From positions 1-20,762 of the forward strand of contig JBPCOB010000006.1 in NCBI GenBank assembly GCA_051000715.1: 20,762 nucleotides of DNA. The letters run 5' to 3'. Position numbers and translations under genes: made by a program. Numbering within the stretch: position 1 is the first letter of the stretch; each line of letters starts with the position of its first letter. This DNA is from JBPCOB01 sp051000715 (GTDB lineage: Bacteria > Actinomycetota > Actinomycetes > JALYNC01). Shown here piece by piece: positions 6,931-13,067 of the stretch. Under the pieces are notes generated by a model. That model saw nothing but the letters and a program-made list of their open reading frames with translations. It searched no databases and had not been told where the DNA came from.

Positions 6931-7433
6931 GCGCCATCCGCCAGGTGCTCCGCTGGCTGGCGCCGCTCGCGGCGCTGACGGCCGTCGTTTTCCTGCTGCT
7001 GCCGATCGACCGGGCCCGCGCCGACCGCGCCGTGGTTTTGGCTGCGGCGCTCCTGGTCTGCATCCGGGCGCTGACCTCGTTCGGGTCGCCGCAGCGTCCA
7101 CGGCCGGCCCTGGCGGAGTGTCCCACCGCCCCCGGACCTCCTGACCAGTACGTCACTCGGCTGGCACGCCTGGAGGCCGCGCTGTCCTACGGCGGTGACA
7201 GCCGAGCACAGTACGACCGTTCGCTGCGCCCGCTGCTGCGCCAGCTCCTCGACGACCGGCTCGCGATGCGGCACGGCGTCGTCCTGGTGGAAGACCCGGT
7301 CCGGTGCAGAGCCCTGATCGAGAAGGAGCTATGGACCGACGTCGTGTCCCCGCCGCCACCGGCGGACCCCTCGGCAGCGGGGCTGGCGCCCGCTCGGGTG
7401 GCGAGGCTGCTCGACGCGGTGGAGCGGATCTGA
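6927..7433 (+). CDS. Small two-TM protein of the MoxR module
   Basis: 168 residues, with ATG 6927 overlapping the previous stop (ATGA). The N-terminus has two hydrophobic stretches: LAPLAALTAVVFLLLPI (about 11-27) and AVVLAAALLVCIRALTSF (about 35-52). A soluble part of about 110 residues follows with amphipathic helices (QYVTRLARLEAALSYGGDSRAQYDRSLRPLLRQLLDDRL) and ends in LAPARVARLLDAVERI. I do not know a named family, but a two-TM protein at this place is common in actinobacterial DUF4129-MoxR-DUF58 rows. Its last 103 bases overlap the moxR reading frame. The helical tail looks like genuine coding sequence in this frame, so the overlap is probably real. Inferred role: membrane component of the same complex. 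Confidence 0.75.
   Translation: MSAIRQVLRWLAPLAALTAVVFLLLPIDRARADRAVVLAAALLVCIRALTSFGSPQRPRPALAECPTAPGPPDQYVTRLARLEAALSYGGDSRAQYDRSLRPLLRQLLDDRLAMRHGVVLVEDPVRCRALIEKELWTDVVSPPPPADPSAAGLAPARVARLLDAVERI
7322..7328 (+). promoter_or_regulatory. Ribosome binding site of moxR
   Basis: GAAGGAG lies 2 nt before ATG 7331, inside the preceding gene. It is a strong match but spaced closer than usual. It decides the moxR start, because no other ATG or GTG occurs in frame between 7331 and the AAA core. Confidence 0.5.
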
Positions 7434-8452
7434 ACCCGCTCGCCCTCGACACGGCGAGGGCGCGGTGCGCGCAGGTCCTCGACGCCGTCGAGACCGTCGT
7501 CGTGGGCAAGCGGCCCGCGCTGGAGCTGGTGCTGCTCGGCGTCCTGGCCCGCGGGCACGTCCTGCTCGAGGACAACCCGGGGCTCGGTAAGACCCTCGTC
7601 GCGCGCTCGCTCGCCCAGGCCCTGGGCCTGGACTTCCGGCGTATTCAGTTCACGCCCGACCTGCTGCCCGCCGACATCACCGGGTCCTACATCTACGACC
7701 AGCGGGAGGGGCGGTTCGAGTTCCGCGCCGGGGCGCTGTTCACCAACCTCCTGCTCGCCGACGAGATCAACCGGACGCCGCCCAAGACCCAGGCCGCCTT
7801 GCTCGAGGTCATGCAGGAGAGCCAGGTCACCGTCGACGGCACGACGTTTCCGCTCGAGCCGCCGTTCGCCGTCCTCGCCACCCAGAACCCGATCGAGTAC
7901 GAGGGCACCTATCCGCTGCCCGAGGCGCAGCTGGACCGTTTCCTGCTCCGGGTCCGGCTCGGCTATGCCGAGCGCCAGCAGGAGTGGGAGGTGCTGCGCC
8001 GCCGCCTCGACCGCGGCGTCGACGAGCTGTCGGTGGCCGCGGTCCTCGACCGCGACGGCCTGCTCGCCCTGCAGGACTCCCTCGAGCAGGTGCACGTCGA
8101 CGAGACTGTCGGGCTCTACATGGTCGACCTGGTCGCGGCGACCCGGCGGCAGGCGCAGGTCCTGGTCGGGTCCAGCCCCCGCGGCGGCCTCGCGCTGCTC
8201 AAGCTGGCCCGCGGCCGGGCTCTGCTGGCCGGTCGGAACTACGTCACGCCGGACGACGTCAAGGCGGTGGCGGTGCCGGCACTGGGGCACCGGCTGACGC
8301 TCCGGCCGGAGATGTGGGTTCGCCGGGTGACCGGGGACGACGTGGTGGCGTTGACGCTCGACTCGGTGCCGACACCACCGACCGTGGCCCCGCCGACGGC
8401 TGCGCCCGCTGCCGCTCTGCCGCCGGTCGACCGCCTGCGCGGGTGGGACTGA
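7331..8452 (+). CDS. MoxR family AAA+ ATPase
   Basis: 373 residues from ATG 7331. After about 33 low-complexity residues that overlap the previous gene, the MoxR core begins with VLDAVETVVVGKRPALELVLLG. Walker A is DNPGLGKT (81-88) and FTPDLLPADITG (107-118) is the MoxR signature. Walker B is LLADEINR (141-148), sensor 1 ATQNPIEYEGTYPLPEAQLDRF (183-204, ending in the arginine-finger region), and sensor 2 SSPRGGLALLKLARGRALL. MoxR proteins are predicted chaperone-like ATPases that mature metal- or membrane-linked complexes, usually together with a DUF58/vWA protein, which here is the next gene. The stop overlaps the DUF58 start (TGATG). A Pro/Ala-rich tail (PTPPTVAPPTAAPAA) follows the C-terminal domain. 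The true substrate cannot be read from the sequence. Confidence 0.93.
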   Translation: MDRRRVPAATGGPLGSGAGARSGGEAARRGGADLNPLALDTARARCAQVLDAVETVVVGKRPALELVLLGVLARGHVLLEDNPGLGKTLVARSLAQALGLDFRRIQFTPDLLPADITGSYIYDQREGRFEFRAGALFTNLLLADEINRTPPKTQAALLEVMQESQVTVDGTTFPLEPPFAVLATQNPIEYEGTYPLPEAQLDRFLLRVRLGYAERQQEWEVLRRRLDRGVDELSVAAVLDRDGLLALQDSLEQVHVDETVGLYMVDLVAATRRQAQVLVGSSPRGGLALLKLARGRALLAGRNYVTPDDVKAVAVPALGHRLTLRPEMWVRRVTGDDVVALTLDSVPTPPTVAPPTAAPAAALPPVDRLRGWD

Positions 8453-9720
8453 TGCGCTGGCGGCCGACGCCCCAGCTGCTCCGGCTGGCGACGCTGGGCT
8501 CGGTCGTGATGGTCGCCGGGCTGGTGCTGGGGCGAATCGAGATCGTCGCCATCGGGTCCTCGCTGCTGGCGGCGCTCGGGCCTGGCCTGCTCCGCCGGGC
8601 ACCGTCGCTGTCGGCTCGGCTGGTGCTCGCCGACGAGCGCGTGCTCGAGGGTGAGGTTACCCAGCTCACCGTGCTACTGACCGCCGACGGCCGGGTCGAC
8701 CAGGCCAACGTCGAGGTCACGCTGGCGCCCGGGCTCGCCGTCGTCGACGGGGCCGCCCGCGTCACGGTGGACCTGCGGGCGGGCGGGACCCGTTCGGTGA
8801 CGATCGGCGTGCGACCGGTGCGGTGGGGGGTGCACCGGGTAGGGCCGGGCCACGTCACGGCGTACGCCCGGGGCCGGCTGGTCGCCCGGGCCGTCCCGCT
8901 CGCGCCGATGCCGTTGCGGGTGCTGCCGCGGGCCGAGCGCTTCGCCGCGGCGAGTGCGCACCCCTTCACCCGGGTGGTGACCGGCTCACACGTCTCCCGG
9001 GCGGCCGGGGAGGGGATTGAGTTCGCCGGCATCCGGGAGTTCCGTCCGGGCGACCCGTTGCGCCGGGTCAACTGGCGGGTGAGCAGCCGTACCAATGCTC
9101 TGCACGTCACCGAGCACCGCCCCGAGCGCAACGCCGAGGTCGTGCTGTTCCTCGACACCTTCGTCGACGCCGGCCCGCCGGGCGAGAGCAGCCTGGACGT
9201 GTCGGTACGCGCGGCGCTCGGCATCGCCGCGCACTACCTGGCGCAGATGGACCGGGTGGGCGTGACCGGCTTCGGCGGCGTGATCCGCTGGCTCACCGCG
9301 GCCACCGGCTCGGTGCAGTTCCACCGCGTCGTCGAGCACCTGCTCGGCACCGAGCTCGTGATGAGCTACAGCTGGAAGGACATCGAGCTCCTGCCGGCTC
9401 ACACGCTGCCGCCGCGGGCGCTGGTCTTCGCCCTCTCACCCCTGCTCGACACCCGGGCCACCGGGGCGCTGGCCGACCTCGCCCGCCGGGGCTTCGGGGT
9501 CGTCGTCGTCGACACCTCGCCGGAGCCGCTGCTGCCGCCCCCGTCGGGGGAGGTGGCAGCACTCGCCCAACGGATCTTCTCGATGGAACGCGAGATGACC
9601 ATCGGCCGGCTCAGCGACATCGGTGTCCCGGTCGTGCGCTGGACCGGCGCGGGGTCGCTGGACGCGGTGCTGCTCGAGGTGTCCCGCCTGCACAGCCGGC
9701 CGCGACTGGCGCTGCGGTGA
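8452..9720 (+). CDS. DUF58 domain-containing (vWA-like) protein
   Basis: 422 residues; ATG 8452 shares its first base with the moxR stop. Two N-terminal hydrophobic segments (about 12-28 and 30-45) are followed by a beta-rich stalk (50-160). The DUF58 signature is GIEFAGIREFRPGDPLRRVNWRV (188-210) followed by TEHRPERNAEVVLFLD. The segment after it resembles a von Willebrand A fold, but its metal-binding motif is degenerate (LDTF at 234-237, not DxSxS). The C-terminal part continues with VFALSPLLDTRATGALADLARRGFGVVVVD. DUF58 proteins are the standard partner of MoxR ATPases, presumably as membrane-anchored adaptor or substrate receptor. The reading frame is open far upstream inside moxR, but the conserved region starts only after 8452. 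GTGA overlap with the next gene. Confidence 0.9.
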   Translation: MRWRPTPQLLRLATLGSVVMVAGLVLGRIEIVAIGSSLLAALGPGLLRRAPSLSARLVLADERVLEGEVTQLTVLLTADGRVDQANVEVTLAPGLAVVDGAARVTVDLRAGGTRSVTIGVRPVRWGVHRVGPGHVTAYARGRLVARAVPLAPMPLRVLPRAERFAAASAHPFTRVVTGSHVSRAAGEGIEFAGIREFRPGDPLRRVNWRVSSRTNALHVTEHRPERNAEVVLFLDTFVDAGPPGESSLDVSVRAALGIAAHYLAQMDRVGVTGFGGVIRWLTAATGSVQFHRVVEHLLGTELVMSYSWKDIELLPAHTLPPRALVFALSPLLDTRATGALADLARRGFGVVVVDTSPEPLLPPPSGEVAALAQRIFSMEREMTIGRLSDIGVPVVRWTGAGSLDAVLLEVSRLHSRPRLALR

Positions 9721-10247
9721 GAGAGGTCGGGCGCGTGCTGGCCGCCCTCCTCGCCGCGGCGGTGTTCGCTTACTCCTTCGCGCTGGCCGGCCCGTCCACC
9801 GCCCTGGTGAGCCTGTGCCTGCTCACCGTCCCGGCGGTGCTGGCCGGGCTCACGCTCTTCGGCGAAGGGCTGCTGACCCTGGCGGCCCTCGGGTTGGTGG
9901 CGCAGTACGCCGGCGCCCTGTACTTCGCCGATGTCGAGGGGGATCTCCTGGCGCCACTGGTGGCGGCCGCCGTACTGCTGTTCGTCGAGGCCGGCGACCT
10001 CGGGCTCTCGGTACCGCCGGGCACCGCGCTGGACCGGTCGGTGGTTCGCGGCCGACTGCTCGCCGCCGCGACCTCGGTGACCCTGGCGGTCGCCGTCTCC
10101 GCCGCCACGCTGGCGCTGGCGGCGCTCGGCCTGGCCGGGTCGACGGCCGTTCGGGCGGCCGGCCTCGTTGGCGCGGCCGTCGCCGTAGCCGCCTCGCTGG
10201 CGCTGTTCCGGGCACCGGCCGGCGACCGCAACGTCGACCCTGGCTAG
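9717..10247 (+). CDS. Integral membrane protein closing the MoxR module
   Basis: 176 residues from GTG 9717, overlapping the DUF58 stop by four bases. It is almost wholly hydrophobic: about five segments near 6-24, 26-45, 50-66, 80-96 and 120-165, then a short charged tail APAGDRNVDPG. I recognise no catalytic motif or named family. Position and translational coupling indicate a membrane subunit of the MoxR/DUF58 system. The stop codon TAG (10245-10247) is also part of the putative TAGCAT -10 box of tatD, so the module ends exactly where a new promoter begins. Confidence 0.72.
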   Translation: MREVGRVLAALLAAAVFAYSFALAGPSTALVSLCLLTVPAVLAGLTLFGEGLLTLAALGLVAQYAGALYFADVEGDLLAPLVAAAVLLFVEAGDLGLSVPPGTALDRSVVRGRLLAAATSVTLAVAVSAATLALAALGLAGSTAVRAAGLVGAAVAVAASLALFRAPAGDRNVDPG

Positions 10248-10250
10248 CAT
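10245..10250 (+). promoter_or_regulatory. Candidate -10 element of tatD
   Basis: TAGCAT overlaps the TAG stop of the preceding gene and stands 9 nt before the tatD ATG. The same hexamer and spacing recur before position 12070 ahead of ispE. Confidence 0.45.
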
Positions 10251-10259
10251 CGCTGCGCC

Positions 10260-11132
10260 ATGGGAGAAGCCGCGGGGGACGCCGCCTCGGGCGGTCCGGA
10301 CCGGGCACCCGGCCGCCGGCCCACCGCCGCCCGGGAGGGGACGCCGCCACCTCCTCCGCCGCCGCTCGGTGTCGAGGTGGTGGACAGCCACTGCCACCTC
10401 GACCTGATGGACTGCTCGGTCGAGGAAGCGGTGTCGGCCGCCAGGGCGGTCGGCGTCCGCCGCCTGGTGACCATCGGCATCGACGTGGCGACCTCTCGCT
10501 GGTCGGCCGAGACCGCCGGGCGGTACGCCGACGTCTACGCCGGGGTGGCGATCCATCCGAACGAGGCGGGCACCGCTGACGAGGCCGCTTGGACGGAGAT
10601 CGCCCGGCTGGCGGCGCTGCCGCAGGTGCGAGCCGTCGGCGAGACCGGGCTCGACTACTACCGTGACACCGCGACCCCCGAGCAGCAGCAGGACTCGTTC
10701 CGCCGCCACATCGCCATCGCCAAGGCCACGGACACGGCGCTGATGATTCATGACCGCGAGGCGCACGCCGATGTGTTGCGCCTGCTGGCTGAGGAGGGGG
10801 CGCCGGAACGCACGGTCTTGCACTGCTTCTCCGGCGACGCGGCCATGGCGCGGACCTGCGCCGATCGCGGCTACTACATGTCCTTCGCCGGCAACGTGAC
10901 CTTCCGCAATGCGTACGGTCTACGGGAGGCCGCCGCGACCGCGCCGCTGGAGCTGCTGCTGGTGGAGACCGACGCGCCCTTCCTGACCCCGATGCCCTAC
11001 CGCGGGCGGCCCAACGCGCCGTACCTGGTGCCGTTGACCCTACGGGCGTTGGCCGAGGTCAAGGGCGCGGACGTGGACGCGCTAGCCGCGGCCGTGGCGG
11101 TCAACTCCGACCGGGTCTTCGGTCCCTGGTAG
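10260..11132 (+). CDS. tatD: TatD family metal-dependent hydrolase / deoxyribonuclease
   Basis: 290 residues. A Pro/Gly-rich N-terminal extension (about 1-37, with a run of seven prolines) precedes the TIM-barrel core. Metal ligands are visible in VDSHCHLD (H44, H46), AVGETGLDYYRD (Glu), LMIHDREAH (His), VLHCFSGD (His) and LLVETDAPFLTP (Asp). The family comprises 3'-5' DNases active in DNA repair and related hydrolases acting in the cytoplasm; the physiological substrate here is inferred only by family. The ATG at 10260 has no Shine-Dalgarno but a TAGCAT box 9 nt upstream. A shorter product starting at GTG near codon 39 or 41 is possible but would cut into the first metal motif. The gene is followed after 10 nt by rsmA. 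The Rpf gene that often separates the two in actinobacteria is absent. Confidence 0.93.
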   Translation: MGEAAGDAASGGPDRAPGRRPTAAREGTPPPPPPPLGVEVVDSHCHLDLMDCSVEEAVSAARAVGVRRLVTIGIDVATSRWSAETAGRYADVYAGVAIHPNEAGTADEAAWTEIARLAALPQVRAVGETGLDYYRDTATPEQQQDSFRRHIAIAKATDTALMIHDREAHADVLRLLAEEGAPERTVLHCFSGDAAMARTCADRGYYMSFAGNVTFRNAYGLREAAATAPLELLLVETDAPFLTPMPYRGRPNAPYLVPLTLRALAEVKGADVDALAAAVAVNSDRVFGPW

Positions 11133-11142
11133 GCGCTGGGCC

Positions 11143-12057
11143 GTGACGAATGTCACCGATCGCCACGCCGGAGCGCCGGGACCCGGGTCTGGACCCGGGC
11201 CGGGGGACGGCCTGCTCGGGCCGGCCGATGTCCGCATGCTGGCTGCCGGGTTGGGGCTGCGGCCGGCGAAGGCGCTGGGACAGAACTTCGTCATCGACCC
11301 CAACACCGTACGGCGCATCGTCCGGGTCGCCGGCTGCTCGGGCGACGACGTCGTGCTGGAGGTCGGCCCGGGGCTCGGCTCGCTGACCATCGGCCTGCTC
11401 CCGGTCGTCCGCCGGGTGGTGGCGGTCGAGGTCGATGCCCGGCTCGCCGCCGCCCTGCCGGCGACGGTTGCCGCCCGCCGCCCGGAGCTCGCCAGCAGGC
11501 TCACCGTGCTGGCGGCGGACGCCCTGGCGATCGAGGCGGTGCCCGGCCCGCCGCCGACCGCGGTGGTGGCCAACCTTCCCTACAACGTCGCCGTACCGGT
11601 GCTCCTGCACCTGCTGGACCGGTTCGCATCGCTACGGTGGGGGCTGGTGATGGTCCAGGCAGAGGTCGCCGAGCGGCTGGCGGCCCCTCCCGGCAGCCGC
11701 ATCTACGGCGTCCCGTCGGTGAAGCTGGCCTGGTACGCCGAGGTGCGCCGAGCCGGCCCGGTGCCCCGTACCGTCTTTTGGCCGGCGCCCAACGTCGACT
11801 CCGGGCTGGTGCGGCTGGCCCGCCGGCCACCGCCGATCACGACGGCGAGCCGGGCGGAGGTGTTCGCGGTGGTGGACGCCGCCTTCGCCCAGCGTCGCAA
11901 GACCTTGCGGGCGGCGCTGGGCGCCTGGGCGGACTCCCCGTCTGCCGCGGCCGAGGCGCTGACCGCGGCCGGTATCGACCCGGGCGACCGGGGAGAGGCC
12001 CTCGATGTGGCGGCGTTCGCCCGGTTGGCGGCGGCTCGACCCGACCGGCGCCCGTAG
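11143..12057 (+). CDS. rsmA: 16S rRNA (adenine(1518)-N6/adenine(1519)-N6)-dimethyltransferase
   Basis: 304-residue KsgA/RsmA methyltransferase that dimethylates two adjacent adenines in helix 45 of 16S rRNA, a late step of 30S maturation. After a Gly/Pro-rich lead (PGPGSGPGPG, encoded by a 12-nt-period repeat of GGACCCGGG at 11179-11199) come ALGQNFVID (44-52) and VLEVGPGLGSLT (71-82, SAM-binding motif I). VAVEVDARL (93-101) and VVANLPYNVA (141-150, the N6-adenine catalytic NLPY motif) follow. The C-terminal RNA-binding helices include VFAVVDAAFAQRRKTLRAAL. The GTG at 11143 is the only sensible start; no Shine-Dalgarno is evident. Its stop TAG is embedded in the TAGCAT box before ispE. Confidence 0.95.
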   Translation: MTNVTDRHAGAPGPGSGPGPGDGLLGPADVRMLAAGLGLRPAKALGQNFVIDPNTVRRIVRVAGCSGDDVVLEVGPGLGSLTIGLLPVVRRVVAVEVDARLAAALPATVAARRPELASRLTVLAADALAIEAVPGPPPTAVVANLPYNVAVPVLLHLLDRFASLRWGLVMVQAEVAERLAAPPGSRIYGVPSVKLAWYAEVRRAGPVPRTVFWPAPNVDSGLVRLARRPPPITTASRAEVFAVVDAAFAQRRKTLRAALGAWADSPSAAAEALTAAGIDPGDRGEALDVAAFARLAAARPDRRP

Positions 12058-12060
12058 CAT
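12055..12060 (+). promoter_or_regulatory. Candidate -10 element upstream of ispE
   Basis: TAGCAT overlaps the rsmA stop codon. Transcription would begin near the GTG at 12070, giving ispE a leader of about 50 nt. That GTG opens an out-of-frame reading frame across the ispE start. Confidence 0.4.
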
Positions 12061-12121
12061 CGACGGGCCGTGTTCGTCGTGTGCACGGCTTCGTCAGACG
12101 GCCCGGGAGCACCTGCTGACC

Positions 12122-13063
12122 ATGTCCAGGGATGCTCGCGTCCGGCTGCCACAGCCGGCTCCGGTCACGGTCCGGGTGCCCGCGAAGGTGAACCTGCACC
12201 TGGGCGTCGGGCCGCGCCGCGCCGACGGCTTCCACGACCTCGCCACCGTCTTCCAGGCGGTGTCGCTGTACGACGAGGTGACGGCCTGCCCGGCCGACGA
12301 GCTCTCGGTCGAGGTCGCCGGTGCCGACGGCGTACCGGCGGACGAGAACAACCTGGCCGTCCGGGCCGCCCGCGCGCTGGCCCGCACGACCGGCGTGGAG
12401 CCAGCGGTGCACCTGCGGCTCAGCAAGGGCATCCCGGTCGCGGGCGGGATGGCCGGCGGTAGCGCCGACGCGGCGGCGGCGCTGGTCGCCTGCGACGCAC
12501 TGTGGGGCACCGGGCTCGAGCGTTCGGACTTGTCGGCGCTGGCCGCGGCACTGGGCAGCGATGTCCCGTTCGCGCTGCACGGTGGCACCGCGCTCGGTAG
12601 CGGGCGCGGTGAGCAGCTCGCTCCGGTCCTGGGTCAGGGTCAGTACCACTGGGTGTTCGCCCTGGCCCGGGTGGGCCTGTCCACCACCTTGGTCTACGAG
12701 GAGCTGGACCGGCAGCGGCACCAGGGGGAGGCGATCGCGCCGGCCGGCCCGCCGGATCCGGTCCTGGGCGCCCTGCGGGCGGGCGACCCCGTCGCTCTGG
12801 GCCGGGTGCTGGCCAACGACCTGCAGCCGGCCGCCGTCCGACTGCGCCCGCAGCTGCGCCGCGTGCTGGCGGCTGGCCAGGAGCTCGGAGCTCTCGGCGC
12901 CGTGGTGTCCGGTTCCGGGCCGACCGTGGCCTTCTTGGTGCGCTCGGCCGCGGTGTCGATCAGCTTCGCCTCGGCGCTGGCCGGCCTGGGCGTCTGCCGG
13001 ACGATCCGCCGCGCCTCCGGTCCGGTGGCCGGCGCCCGCATCCTGCCGCCCGACAGCCGCTGA
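12122..13063 (+). CDS. ispE: 4-diphosphocytidyl-2-C-methyl-D-erythritol kinase
   Basis: 313-residue GHMP kinase that phosphorylates the 2-hydroxyl of CDP-ME in the MEP pathway to isopentenyl diphosphate. The N-terminus shows VPAKVNLHLGVGPRRADGFHDL (19-40; catalytic lysine K22), then the GHMP glycine loop PVAGGMAGGSADAAAAL (105-121). ALGSDVPFAL (144-152) carries the catalytic Asp, and motif III is VVSGSGPTVAFLV near the end. Length is normal. ATG 12122 is chosen because the conserved region starts at once after it; GGGAG lies 12 nt upstream. Earlier GTGs are out of frame. The polyprenyl products of this pathway feed, among others, the lipid carrier used by Pmt at the left end of the window. 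Only four bases separate the stop from the GTG of the ABC-F gene. Confidence 0.95.
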   Translation: MSRDARVRLPQPAPVTVRVPAKVNLHLGVGPRRADGFHDLATVFQAVSLYDEVTACPADELSVEVAGADGVPADENNLAVRAARALARTTGVEPAVHLRLSKGIPVAGGMAGGSADAAAALVACDALWGTGLERSDLSALAAALGSDVPFALHGGTALGSGRGEQLAPVLGQGQYHWVFALARVGLSTTLVYEELDRQRHQGEAIAPAGPPDPVLGALRAGDPVALGRVLANDLQPAAVRLRPQLRRVLAAGQELGALGAVVSGSGPTVAFLVRSAAVSISFASALAGLGVCRTIRRASGPVAGARILPPDSR

Positions 13064-13067
13064 ACCG

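Noticed and set aside
7984..8451. Open plus-strand extension of the DUF58 frame inside moxR
   Set aside because: The translation is Arg/Gly/Pro-rich low complexity; the MoxR motifs lie in the other frame up to 8452.
11179..11199. Direct repeat of GGACCCGGG in the rsmA start region as a regulatory element
   Set aside because: It is inside coding sequence and simply encodes the Gly/Pro lead peptide.
12321..13067. Open plus-strand extension of the ABC-F frame inside ispE
   Set aside because: Same reason: Trp/Arg/Ser-rich shadow of ispE; the first ABC strand begins only after GTG 13068.
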